From NCBI GenBank assembly GCA_905203015.1, contig CAJKUC010000002.1:186001-250000 (forward strand): DNA of 64,000 nt, written 5' to 3'. The notes beneath the pieces are model-generated. The model saw nothing but the letters and a program-made list of their open reading frames with translations, made no database searches and was not told the DNA's origin. The translations under genes were made by a program, and so were the position numbers. The number at the start of each line of letters is the position of its first letter. The stretch's first letter is position 1. Origin of the DNA: an uncultured Christensenella sp. (GTDB lineage Bacteria; Bacillota; Clostridia; Christensenellales; Borkfalkiaceae). This document shows positions 54,702 through 62,887 of this stretch, one piece after another.

Positions 54702-54730
54702 ATTCTACCTTATTTTCCCCGTTTTGTCAA
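54702..54730 (-). promoter_or_regulatory. Sigma-A promoter of the LysR gene
   Basis: Minus-strand TTGACA (54730-54725), 17-base spacer, TAGAAT (54707-54702). Transcription should start about 60 bases before the TTG start. The rest of the gap to 54879 shows no gene. Confidence 0.8.
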
Positions 54731-54879
54731 GGGGGATAGTGCCGACTTTTTTCCTCTTTTTTCAAAAAAAACTTAGTAAAATTATAAAATCGCGCGAAAA
54801 TTTTTCCGCGCGAAGTTTTTCCGTTCCTTTTTATACAATTTTTTCCGTTGTTCGCCCGCTTTTCGCGGCTCTTCTTACG

Positions 54880-55500
54880 TCACGAATTTTTCAGAACGGC
54901 GGATTCCACGTTGTCGGCGATCGCTTCCGCCGCGTCGAAACAGTTCTCGAAATTGCGGTAAATATCCCGCCATTCGATCACTTCTCTCGTAGATCTGCTT
55001 TCCGCGGACAATCTTCTCACCGCCTCGGCAAACAGCCGATCCCCCCTCTCTTCGATCTCGTTGAGCCCGATCACTAGTTGTTTCAATTTCGTCGATTTTT
55101 TAAAATTCGCAAACTCCCGCAGAAGTTCGGTCGCCCTTTCGCTGCTTTCGATGATCAGATCGGCAAACGCGATCGCGTCGGGGCGGATCGTTCCGATCGC
55201 CGCCACGTATAAAAACGACAAAGCGTTATCGATACAATCGGCAAGATCGTCGGTTACGTGCGAAAGGCGAAAGAGATCGTCCCTTTCGATCGGCGGCAGA
55301 AATTCCTGCGCCAAAGCGGTGGTCAGCGCGTGTTTTTTCAAATCGCACGCATGTTCCAGTTCATGCATATGCGCCCTTCTTTCTCCCAACTTTACGGGAT
55401 CGAAATTCACAAGCGTTTCTTTCAGAAATTTTGCCTCTTCCGTTGCGTAAAGCGACATTTCCGCCAGAGTTCCGAAATAATCGAACTGCTTTTTTTTCAT
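54880..55500 (-). CDS. DUF47/PhoU-like phosphate transport accessory protein
   Basis: 206 residues from the ATG at 55500 with GGAGG upstream. All-helical, with 'EHACDLKKHALTTALAQEFLPP', 'RLSHVTDDLADCIDNAL' and 'LNEIEERGDRLFAEAVRRL', the pattern of DUF47 (TIGR00153) proteins that accompany PiT transporters and may regulate phosphate uptake. It follows the PiT gene by 17 bases. Confidence 0.9.
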   Translation of the reverse strand: MKKKQFDYFGTLAEMSLYATEEAKFLKETLVNFDPVKLGERRAHMHELEHACDLKKHALTTALAQEFLPPIERDDLFRLSHVTDDLADCIDNALSFLYVAAIGTIRPDAIAFADLIIESSERATELLREFANFKKSTKLKQLVIGLNEIEERGDRLFAEAVRRLSAESRSTREVIEWRDIYRNFENCFDAAEAIADNVESAVLKNS

Positions 55501-55517
55501 TGTTTTTTCCTCCGCGT

Positions 55518-56564
55518 TCAGAAAATTCTCACAAACAGTTTCGTGATAAGATACCCGATCGCGCCGCACCCGGGAAACGTGAGAATCCAGGTGAGCGCCA
55601 TTTCTTTCGCCACGTTCCAGTTCACGCTTTTTACGCGCTTGGCCGCGCCCGCGCCCATAATCGCCGCGGTTTTCGCGTGCGTCGTGGAAACGGGCATGCC
55701 GAAAACCGAACAGATCAGAAGCCCCGCCCCGGCGGAAATATCCGCGGCGAAGCCCTGATATTTTTCGGGGTGCAGCATATCCGAACCCACCGATTTAATG
55801 ATTTTCATTCCGCCGATCGACGTACCGAGCCCCATCACCAGCGAACACAAAATCATCAGCCACACGGGAATCGTCATCTGCCCCATCGACGTATTTCCTC
55901 CCGCAAGCGCGATTCCCAGCAAAAATACGCCCATAAATTTCTGTCCGTCCTGCGCGCCGTGCATAAACGCCGTGCCCGCGGCGGCCGCCGTCTGCCCGCG
56001 ATCGAAAAATACGTTCGCTTTTTTATAATCCGCGTTTTTAAACGCCGCACGCAGTATCTTCGTAACTACATACCCCAGAAGAAACCCCGCAACAAGCGAA
56101 AACGCCAGCCCGATCAGCACTTTCGCCCACTCTCTTCCGTTTACGCCGCTTAAATTTCCGTGCATGGCGATCGCCGCGCCCGTCAGTCCCGCAATCAGCG
56201 CGTGGCTTTCGCTCGTGGGAATCCCGAACGCCCATGCGAGCACCGCCCATAACACGATCGCGGACATCGCCGCCGAAAGCGCGATCTGCGCCTCGTGTGC
56301 GTTCGCTCCGAAATCCACCATATTGTATATCGTCTCCGCCACACGCGGAGAAAGAAGCGTCATCACCAGCACGCCGAGAAAATTACATGCCGCCGCCATC
56401 AGAATCGCCGCGCGCGGGCGTACGGCCCGCGTCGTAACGCAGGTGGCGATGGCGTTCGGCGCGTCCGTCCAGCCGTTCACCAAAATCACGCCGAGCGTTA
56501 AAAGGGTGGTCACCCACAGTGCGGGCGTCACCGATAATTGCTGAAAAAATTGCGCCAACGACAT
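55518..56564 (-). CDS. pit: PiT-family inorganic phosphate transporter
   Basis: 348 residues with about ten membrane helices. VNGWTDAPNAIATCVTTRA and GIPTSESHALIAGLTGAAI, repeated as GMPVSTTHAKTAAIMGAGA, are the two inverted PiT signature halves. It moves phosphate with H+ or Na+. GGAG lies upstream of the ATG. Forms an operon with the DUF47 gene. Confidence 0.93.
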   Translation of the reverse strand: MSLAQFFQQLSVTPALWVTTLLTLGVILVNGWTDAPNAIATCVTTRAVRPRAAILMAAACNFLGVLVMTLLSPRVAETIYNMVDFGANAHEAQIALSAAMSAIVLWAVLAWAFGIPTSESHALIAGLTGAAIAMHGNLSGVNGREWAKVLIGLAFSLVAGFLLGYVVTKILRAAFKNADYKKANVFFDRGQTAAAAGTAFMHGAQDGQKFMGVFLLGIALAGGNTSMGQMTIPVWLMILCSLVMGLGTSIGGMKIIKSVGSDMLHPEKYQGFAADISAGAGLLICSVFGMPVSTTHAKTAAIMGAGAAKRVKSVNWNVAKEMALTWILTFPGCGAIGYLITKLFVRIF

Positions 56565-56696
56565 ACTTTCAACGTCTCCTCCTTTACATTATGCCGTTTT
56601 CCGCACGAAAAAAACGGACTTTCACAAAATTCCGCAAAAATCCGTTTTTATCCGATGTATTTTATTCGTTTTTTCCGCGTTCCGCCGAAAACGTTA

Positions 56697-57170
56697 TCAT
56701 TCTTCGCCGACGATCGTCGCCACGCATTTCGTACCCGTAATCACGAGGTAGGCATACGTTCCGCCGCGATACAGAGGAAATTTCATCGTTCCCGGGCAGA
56801 CAAGCGTTACGCCGTCCGACTCCGTGATTTCGGCGTTGTGCGTATGCCCGTACAACGCCACGTCGGCGCCGCGCTCTTTCGCTTCGCGCAAAAGCGTATA
56901 CGTTTCGCTTTTCACCCGATATAAATCCCCGTGGCAGGCGAAAATTTTCACGCCTTCTATTTCTATTTCCGCCTCGCGCAAGCCGCCGCAAAGATCGCAG
57001 TTGCCTTTCAGAACATACGTTTTTTCGGGATATTTTTCCTCGATTTCTCGCATATCCGCACGCCCGTCGCCGAGGTGCACGATATAATCGCTCTCTTCCA
57101 TCAGCCGCGAAAGCGCGTCGAGATTTTCTTTGCGCCCGTGCGTATCGGAAATCACCAGCACCGTTTTCAT
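56697..57170 (-). CDS. YfcE/MJ0936-type metallophosphoesterase
   Basis: 157 residues. VLVISDTHGRKENLDAL, VHLGDGRAD, LKGNCD, ACHGDLYR and YGHTHNAE supply all the metal ligands of the calcineurin-like fold. Probably a cyclic-nucleotide or general phosphodiesterase. It follows rdgB by 40 bases, a pairing common in Firmicutes. Confidence 0.9.
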   Translation of the reverse strand: MKTVLVISDTHGRKENLDALSRLMEESDYIVHLGDGRADMREIEEKYPEKTYVLKGNCDLCGGLREAEIEIEGVKIFACHGDLYRVKSETYTLLREAKERGADVALYGHTHNAEITESDGVTLVCPGTMKFPLYRGGTYAYLVITGTKCVATIVGEE

Positions 57171-57210
57171 TTTCTTTTTTCTCCTTCCGCCGCTTTTTCG
57201 CCGCGCGGAA

Positions 57211-57795
57211 TCACATTTCCGCCAGCGCCTTTTTCAACGCCTCCAACGCCCTGCTTCTGTGCGATACGGAATTTTTTTCTTCCGCGCTCGCCTCGCCGAA
57301 GCCTTTTTTCAGATCGTCGCTGTAAAAAAGCGGATCATAGCCGAAGCCGCCGTTTCCGCGCTCTTCTTCCAGTATTTTTCCGCTCGTTTCCCCTTCGGCG
57401 CATACGATCTTTCCGTCGGGAAAGCATAACGCCACACTGCACACGAAACGCGCGTTCCGATTTTTTACGCCGCGCATATTTTCCAGTAACTTCGCGCGGT
57501 TTGCCTTATCGTCGCCGTGCCCGTCCGCATATCTCGCGCTGTATATGCCGGGCGCGCCCGAAAGCGCGTCCACGCAAAGCCCGCTGTCGTCGGCAAGAGC
57601 GGGCAAACCCAAAGCGTCTGCCGCCGCTTTCGCCTTGATCACGGCGTTTTCCGCAAACGTTTTTCCCGTTTCCTCGGGGTCGCCCGTATATCCTACGTCG
57701 TAAGCGGAAATCACTTCCGTCCCGCCGAAAATTTCGCGGATCTCTTTCAGTTTATGCGCGTTGCCCGTGGCAACGATCAATTTTTCTGTTTTCAC
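57211..57795 (-). CDS. rdgB: XTP/dITP pyrophosphatase
   Basis: 194 residues from GTG at 57795. IVATGNAHKLKEI, LADDSGLCVDALSG and GGFGYDPLFYSDD are the Ham1/RdgB signatures. It removes non-canonical purine triphosphates. Adjacent genes: CadA-type ATPase (34 bases upstream) and the phosphodiesterase. Confidence 0.94.
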   Translation of the reverse strand: MKTEKLIVATGNAHKLKEIREIFGGTEVISAYDVGYTGDPEETGKTFAENAVIKAKAAADALGLPALADDSGLCVDALSGAPGIYSARYADGHGDDKANRAKLLENMRGVKNRNARFVCSVALCFPDGKIVCAEGETSGKILEEERGNGGFGYDPLFYSDDLKKGFGEASAEEKNSVSHRSRALEALKKALAEM

Positions 57796-57829
57796 GATAC
57801 CTTTCTCCGTCCGCGCGTCCTTGCGGAAA

Positions 57830-60478
57830 TCACGCCTTTTTCTTTTCGATACGCGCCATTCTCAGAGCGTTCAGCACGGCGAGCATCATTACGCCCACGT
57901 CGGCGAATACGGCAAGCCACAAAGGCACGATGCCCGCGATCGACATCACGAGAAACGCCACTTTGCAGAAAATGGAAAATACGATATTTTCTTTCACGAT
58001 CTTCTGCGTTTTCTTCGCCAGCCTTCTGCCTTTCGCAAGGGCGGAAAGATCGTCGGAGACCAGCACGAGATCGCTTGCTTCCACCGCCGCCGCCGCGCCG
58101 AGTTTACCCATCGAAACGGCGCAGTCCGCCGTAGCCATCACGGGCGCGTCGTTGATTCCGTCGCCCACGTAGATAAGCCCGCCCTGTTTTTTCAGTTCGT
58201 TGGCTTCCGCCAGTTTTTCGTCGGGAAGCAGCCCCGCCTTCCAGTCGTCAAGCCCCGCCTGCGCCGCCACGCTTTCCGCGCGCCCCGCGCTGTCGCCCGT
58301 CAGCATCACCGCTTTTTTCACGCCCGTGGCTTTCAGATCCGCGATCGCGCTCTTCGCCGTTTCGCGCAGCGTATCGCCGATTTCCACGCAACCCGCATAT
58401 TCGCCGTTCACGGAAACGTATGTCAGCGTGTTCGTGCTTTCGATCGGCTCCGTTTTAATTCCGTTATTTTCAAGGAACGCCGCCTTTCCGCAAAGCACTT
58501 CGTACGTTTTTCCGTCGGCGGATTCGAGAGTTGCTTTAATACCGTTCCCGGCGATTTCTTCCGCGGAAATCGTCTTTTTCTTATCCGCCGCGGAATCCGC
58601 CGCCGCAAACGCGCGGGCAAGCGGGTGCGTGGAATTTTTCTCGGCAGCCGCCGCAAACGCCAGCACGTCTTCTTTTGTAAAAGGCTGATTCGCGTGCACT
58701 TTCGTCACGGAAAAATCTCCTTTCGTAAGCGTTCCCGTTTTATCCAGCGCAATCGTTTCCGCCTTCGCCAACGCGTCGAGATAGGTAGAGCCTTTCACCA
58801 GAACACCCTCTCTCGCGCATGCGCCGAGTCCGCTGAAATAGGTGAGCGGCACGGAAATAATCAACGCGCAGGGGCAGGAAATAACGAGGAAATTCAGCGC
58901 GGCGCTCATCCAGCGCGCAAGATTCGTTGTGTAACTCAGCCCCTTGAACACATCGATCAGAGGCAACAAAAACGCCACTGCCAGCGCGGAAATACATACG
59001 ATCGGCGTATAATAGCGCGAAAATTTCGTGATGAATTTTTCGCTCTGCGCTTTCTGCGCCGTAGAATTTTCCATCAGATCCAGAATACGTTTTACCGCGC
59101 TGTCTTTATATTCTTTCGTGATGCGCATGCGGAACACTTCGCCCGCATTGATACAGCCCGAAAGAATTTCTTCGCCCTCGCTTACGCTGCGGTATTCCGC
59201 TTCGCCCGTCAGCGATTTCGTATCGAGAGAAGCCGACGCGCCGATCAATACGCCGTCGCAAGGCACTTTTTCGCCCGCGCGCACCAGCACGATATCGCCC
59301 GCTTTCAGTTTTTCCGGCACGACGGATACGATTTCTTCCGTTTTCTTTCCGTCTTTTTCCGTCTCTTTAATCAGATTCGCGCTTTCGCTCTTCAACGCCA
59401 TCAGATCCGTAACGGAACGCCGCGAAGAACCCACCGCCACGGCTTGCAGCCACTCGCCGATCTGATACAGCAGCATAACCGCCACGCCCTCCGCGTAATC
59501 GCCGAGAATCACCGCGCCCACGGAAGCGATCGTCATCAGAAAGTTTTCGTCGAACACTCTTCCTTTCGCCACGTTCTTCACCGTGGATACCAGCACGGGA
59601 TAGCCTACGGATAAATACGCGATCGCATAGCATACGTACGATAAGATACGCGCCGCATTGCCGGGAATCCACTTCGCAAATACGATGCCGAGAGCAAAAA
59701 ACACGCAGGAAACAAGAATGGAAATCACCTGTTTTTTATTTTCCGTAAACGCGTTTCCCTTTCCCTGCGGCACGGATTTTCCTGCCTCGTCGCCGTTCAG
59801 CACGCGCACTTTTTCAAAATGATTCGCCGTTTTCACGGCTTTTTCGTACGCCGCTTTGTTTTCCGCTTCCAGCGATATTTTCTGCCCCACGAAATCCACG
59901 GAAACCTGCCTGATTCCCCTGATCTTCGCGATCTGCGCTTCCAGTTCCGCAGCGCACGCCGCGCAATGTAATCCTTCCAGTTTTAAAACGACTTTTCCGC
60001 CCGATTCTTTCTTTTCGTCCGTTTCCGCCGCTTCTTCTTTTTCCGATCCGTCGGAAAGCACGCGCACTTCTTCAAAATGATTCGCCGTATCCACCGCCTT
60101 TTTCAATGCGGCTTCGTTTTCGTACTCCAACGCGATTTTCTGCATCACGAACGACACGGAAGCGGAAATTATTCCGTCTATTTTTCCGAGTTCCTCTTCC
60201 AGTTCCGCCGCGCACGCCGCGCAGTCCAGCCCTTCGATATTCAGCGTTGTTTTTTGCGGCAGATTTTCCGTATCTTCCAGTACGCGCACTTCTTCAAAAT
60301 GGTTCGCGACGTCTTTCGCCTTCAAAAGCGCCTCGTCCGTCTCGTATTCCAGAAAAATTTTCTGTGCCACGAACGATACGGAAGCGGAATTTATCCCGCT
60401 TATTTTTCCGAGTTCCTCTTCCAGTTCCGCCGCGCATGCCGCGCAGTCCAGCCCTTCGATATTCAGCGTTGTTTTCAT
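57830..60478 (-). CDS. cadA: CadA/ZntA-type heavy-metal P1B ATPase with three HMA domains
   Basis: 882 residues. Three N-terminal metal-binding domains each carry a CAAC site: GLDCAAC (about 10), GLDCAAC (about 84) and GLHCAAC (about 170). After the membrane helices come the CPC transport motif (ISCPCALIIS), the phosphorylation site DKTGTLT and the GDGINDAP hinge. CPC with CAAC and a SmtB-type regulator beside it indicates export of Zn2+, Cd2+ or Pb2+ rather than Cu+. HMA 1 and 2 are almost identical over about 30 residues, showing a recent duplication. Most CadA proteins have one or two HMA domains. Confidence 0.93.
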   Translation of the reverse strand: MKTTLNIEGLDCAACAAELEEELGKISGINSASVSFVAQKIFLEYETDEALLKAKDVANHFEEVRVLEDTENLPQKTTLNIEGLDCAACAAELEEELGKIDGIISASVSFVMQKIALEYENEAALKKAVDTANHFEEVRVLSDGSEKEEAAETDEKKESGGKVVLKLEGLHCAACAAELEAQIAKIRGIRQVSVDFVGQKISLEAENKAAYEKAVKTANHFEKVRVLNGDEAGKSVPQGKGNAFTENKKQVISILVSCVFFALGIVFAKWIPGNAARILSYVCYAIAYLSVGYPVLVSTVKNVAKGRVFDENFLMTIASVGAVILGDYAEGVAVMLLYQIGEWLQAVAVGSSRRSVTDLMALKSESANLIKETEKDGKKTEEIVSVVPEKLKAGDIVLVRAGEKVPCDGVLIGASASLDTKSLTGEAEYRSVSEGEEILSGCINAGEVFRMRITKEYKDSAVKRILDLMENSTAQKAQSEKFITKFSRYYTPIVCISALAVAFLLPLIDVFKGLSYTTNLARWMSAALNFLVISCPCALIISVPLTYFSGLGACAREGVLVKGSTYLDALAKAETIALDKTGTLTKGDFSVTKVHANQPFTKEDVLAFAAAAEKNSTHPLARAFAAADSAADKKKTISAEEIAGNGIKATLESADGKTYEVLCGKAAFLENNGIKTEPIESTNTLTYVSVNGEYAGCVEIGDTLRETAKSAIADLKATGVKKAVMLTGDSAGRAESVAAQAGLDDWKAGLLPDEKLAEANELKKQGGLIYVGDGINDAPVMATADCAVSMGKLGAAAAVEASDLVLVSDDLSALAKGRRLAKKTQKIVKENIVFSIFCKVAFLVMSIAGIVPLWLAVFADVGVMMLAVLNALRMARIEKKKA
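60035..60478 (-). repeat. Tandem duplication encoding HMA domains 1 and 2
   Basis: Two units of 222 bases (60257-60478 and 60035-60256). The first 80 or so bases of each are nearly identical (TTGATATCGAAG-type drift is minimal), the remainder diverges. It keeps frame and adds one 74-residue metal-binding domain. Confidence 0.8.
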
Positions 60479-60554
60479 TGTATCTTGTCTCCTGCCTTAC
60501 GGCGATTGATTTTTTACGATTTTTTCACAGGCGGATTCTCCCGCCGCCCCCGCA

Positions 60555-60995
60555 TTATTGTTCCACTTCGCAACGCGCATGTTCCACGCCGATCGCCACC
60601 ATTTCGGCGATATGTTCGTCGGCAATCGAATACACCACGTTCTGCCCGTTGCGACGGGCTTTGATCACCTTTCCGTCTTTTAAAATACGCAGTTGATGGC
60701 TCACCGCGCTCTGTTTTCCGCCTACGGCTTCCACAATGTGATATACGCACATTTCCCCTTCCAGCAGCGCCAGCACGATTTTCAGCCTCGACGGCTCGGC
60801 AAGCATTTTAAAAATATTGCACGTTTCTTCCGTCATTTCGTCGTCGAGCACCGCTTTTCTCGCTCTCTCCACGCGAAGATCGTGCGTTGCCTTTTCTCCG
60901 ATACTGTCGTGCGAGTGCGTATGTCCTCCCGCCGATCCGTTTTCCGCACAGCCGTTGCCGCACGCCGTTTTCGTCTCTTTCTTCGTTTTTTCCAT
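60555..60995 (-). CDS. ArsR/SmtB-family metal-responsive repressor
   Basis: 146 residues. The N-terminal 30 residues are metal-ligand rich (ACGNGCAENG, GGHTHSHDS). The winged helix contains AEPSRLKIVLALLEGEMCVYH and GGKQSAVSHQLRILKDGKV. The C-terminal helix has DEHIAEMVAIGVEHARCE: Asp, His(+2) and His(+13) match the SmtB alpha-5 zinc site, but the fourth position is Cys where SmtB has Glu. It should release DNA on binding Zn or Cd and control itself and cadA, which follows after 76 bases. Confidence 0.92.
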   Translation of the reverse strand: MEKTKKETKTACGNGCAENGSAGGHTHSHDSIGEKATHDLRVERARKAVLDDEMTEETCNIFKMLAEPSRLKIVLALLEGEMCVYHIVEAVGGKQSAVSHQLRILKDGKVIKARRNGQNVVYSIADEHIAEMVAIGVEHARCEVEQ

Positions 60996-61063
60996 TTTTT
61001 CCTCCGCGCCTTTTATCGGCTCGTCGTTTCGGTTCGTTATCCGCCCGATTTATATTATTATCT

Positions 61064-61081
61064 TATGAATATCTATTCATA
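61064..61081. promoter_or_regulatory. ArsR/SmtB operator
   Basis: TATGAATA-TC-TATTCATA is a perfect inverted repeat with a two-base centre and contains the TGAA...TTCA core of the 12-2-12 sites of SmtB/CadC/CzrA. It adjoins the -10 of the repressor promoter, so binding would block RNA polymerase. Confidence 0.83.
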
Positions 61082-61109
61082 TTTTAATACTATCGATTGC
61101 TCTTGTCAA
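61081..61109 (-). promoter_or_regulatory. Sigma-A promoter of the arsR-cadA unit
   Basis: Minus-strand TTGACA (61109-61104), 17-base spacer, TAAAAT (61086-61081). The remainder of the 385-base gap (60996-61380) contains the operator, the plus-strand promoter near 61291 and A-rich text without a further gene. Confidence 0.85.
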
Positions 61110-61290
61110 GCGAAAAGCCGCCGAAAATGAAAAAACATAAAAATTTTTTCCGTAATCATATTACGTCGGCAAGCGAAAGAGAAAAAATAGCGGAACAGGC
61201 AAAAGATGCACGAACAAAAAAATCTGCCGGTTAAGAAAAATTTAACACAATTTTTACAATTTCCCGTGCAATTTTTTCGCAAAACGACGG

Positions 61291-61296
61291 TATAAT
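61291..61296 (+). promoter_or_regulatory. -10 element of the plus-strand membrane protein gene
   Basis: TATAAT at 61291-61296, about 85 bases before the ATG. The -35 candidate GCAATT with a 17-base spacer is poor, so an activator may be needed. Confidence 0.5.
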
Positions 61297-61380
61297 GAAT
61301 ACGAACAAAAAAATAATGCCGTAAAAAAACGCCGAAGCGACGGTTTTCATACGGCAAAAAACAAAAAAGGAGACTTCGCC

Positions 61381-61794
61381 ATGCAAGATTTAGCGTATAA
61401 AAGCAAAAGCACCCTGATTACGTTAAGCGTATCCGCAACCGTATTCGTAATACTCGATTGCGTTCTGGCATATTATCATCCGCTGATCGGCGGAATACTT
61501 GCCCTCTGCGCGTTGATCACGCTGATTTCCTGCACCTGCGGCGTTATCGGCGAAATCACCCGCCCGAACGTATTGATCACAACGGACAGCGACGGCTCGA
61601 TGTTTGTATTCTGCGATCGGAAATGGAACAAAATTTCCCTTTCGGGCATACGTTCCGTATCCAATCACAGCGGCACGCTCCTGATCTCTTCCGGCGATCG
61701 CGATTTCGTGATCGGCAACGTAAAACAGGCAAAAGCCGTATGCGAAAAACTTTCCTCGATTTTGCCTGACGTTTCCTGCCGATGCGCGGCATAA
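61381..61794 (+). CDS. Small membrane protein with PH-like domain
   Basis: 137 residues; GGAG eight bases before the ATG. Two membrane helices (about 12-30 and 34-56) are followed by a beta-rich part ('VLITTDSDGSMFVFCDRKW', 'ISLSGIRSVSNHSGTLLISS') like bacterial PH (bPH2/YdbT-type) domains. Cys residues cluster at the end (CRCAA). The only plus-strand gene in the window, between the metal repressor and rluA-type genes. Function unknown. Confidence 0.72.
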   Translation: MQDLAYKSKSTLITLSVSATVFVILDCVLAYYHPLIGGILALCALITLISCTCGVIGEITRPNVLITTDSDGSMFVFCDRKWNKISLSGIRSVSNHSGTLLISSGDRDFVIGNVKQAKAVCEKLSSILPDVSCRCAA

Positions 61795-61848
61795 CGATCG
61801 GCGGCAATAAAATCACTTACTATCCTCCTATCATTCTCTCCTACATGG

Positions 61849-61893
61849 AAAAACGCTTTTCTTCTCCTTTAAGAGTCGAAAAGCGTTTTTTCG
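61849..61893. terminator. Bidirectional terminator
   Basis: GAAAAACGCTTTTC and GAAAAGCGTTTTTC are exact arms around a 16-base loop with A-runs on one side and T-runs on the other. It serves the plus-strand membrane protein gene and the converging pseudouridine synthase gene. Confidence 0.88.
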
Positions 61894-61971
61894 TTATTCA
61901 TTCGGTCGATATTCGTAAAGCAGCGATTTCCGCAGGTAAATGTACCGAACCGCAAACGATTCCGCAGAACG

Positions 61972-62820
61972 TCAGAAATCGTCAGGCGAAAGAGAAAAAC
62001 GGGAAACAAACGTCTTTCCGTCGGCATAGCGCAAAGGCGACGATTCCGTGAAGTGAAGCGTAAGGCGTTTTGCCACAAGGCATTGCCTCGTTTTATTGTA
62101 TCGCTCGTTCAGGGCTTTCTCCCCGTATTTCGTATCGCCCAGCACGGGGCAGCCGAGAAATGCAAGGTGCGCGCGGATCTGATGCGTTTTTCCCGTATGC
62201 AGCGTGATTTCCGCAAGCGCGAGATCCCCTTTTCTTTGTAGGACGCGGTATTCCGTCACGATTTTTTCCGCGCCCTTTTGCGCCTTTTCGCTTACGCACA
62301 CCAGCGCGCGCTTTTCGTCTTTTTTCAGATACGCCTCTTCTACGGACGCGTCTTTTGCAAAGCGATCCGCGCATACGGCAAGATATACTTTTTCAAACGT
62401 CCGTTCTTTAAACGCCTTTTTCGTTTCCACTTCCGCCCGTTCGTTTTTCGCAAACAGAATCAATCCTCGCGTATTCCGGTCGAGGCGGTGAATAAAATAA
62501 ATTTTTTCGCCTTTTTCTTCCGCGTTGCGAAGAAGCATAGCGTATACCGCTTCCGAATTTACGCCGCTTTCTTTATCCGCAAGAAGGATATTTTCATCCT
62601 CGTACACCGTATAAAACGCAGGCTTTTCTTCCTGTTCTTTCGTCAGATAATAGCGGATTATATCCCCCGCCGAAATCGGCATGTCTCTTTCCGCGCGCTT
62701 CCCGTTCACCTTTATTTCCCGATTTTTCAAAAGTCGGGTAAAATAAAACGAGGCCTGCGGATCATGCTCGTCGGTGAAGTTTTTCAGCGTACTTTCTTCT
62801 TCCGCCACCCATTCTCTCAT
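61972..62820 (-). CDS. RluA-family pseudouridine synthase
   Basis: 282 residues from the ATG at 62820, chosen because AAGGAG lies upstream; longer readings add only basic low-complexity text. An S4-like RNA-binding N-terminus ('FYFTRLLKNREIKVNGKRA') precedes the catalytic domain with YFIHRLDRNTRGLILFAK (catalytic Asp in HRLDR) and HTGKTHQIRAHLAFLG. It modifies uridine in rRNA or tRNA. The exact site cannot be told. Confidence 0.92.
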   Translation of the reverse strand: MREWVAEEESTLKNFTDEHDPQASFYFTRLLKNREIKVNGKRAERDMPISAGDIIRYYLTKEQEEKPAFYTVYEDENILLADKESGVNSEAVYAMLLRNAEEKGEKIYFIHRLDRNTRGLILFAKNERAEVETKKAFKERTFEKVYLAVCADRFAKDASVEEAYLKKDEKRALVCVSEKAQKGAEKIVTEYRVLQRKGDLALAEITLHTGKTHQIRAHLAFLGCPVLGDTKYGEKALNERYNKTRQCLVAKRLTLHFTESSPLRYADGKTFVSRFSLSPDDF

Positions 62821-62887
62821 ATGCCGTATTTCTCCTTCCGCGTTTCTTTTGCTTTTTGCCGATTCCGCCGTACGGCGTTTGTTCTCT

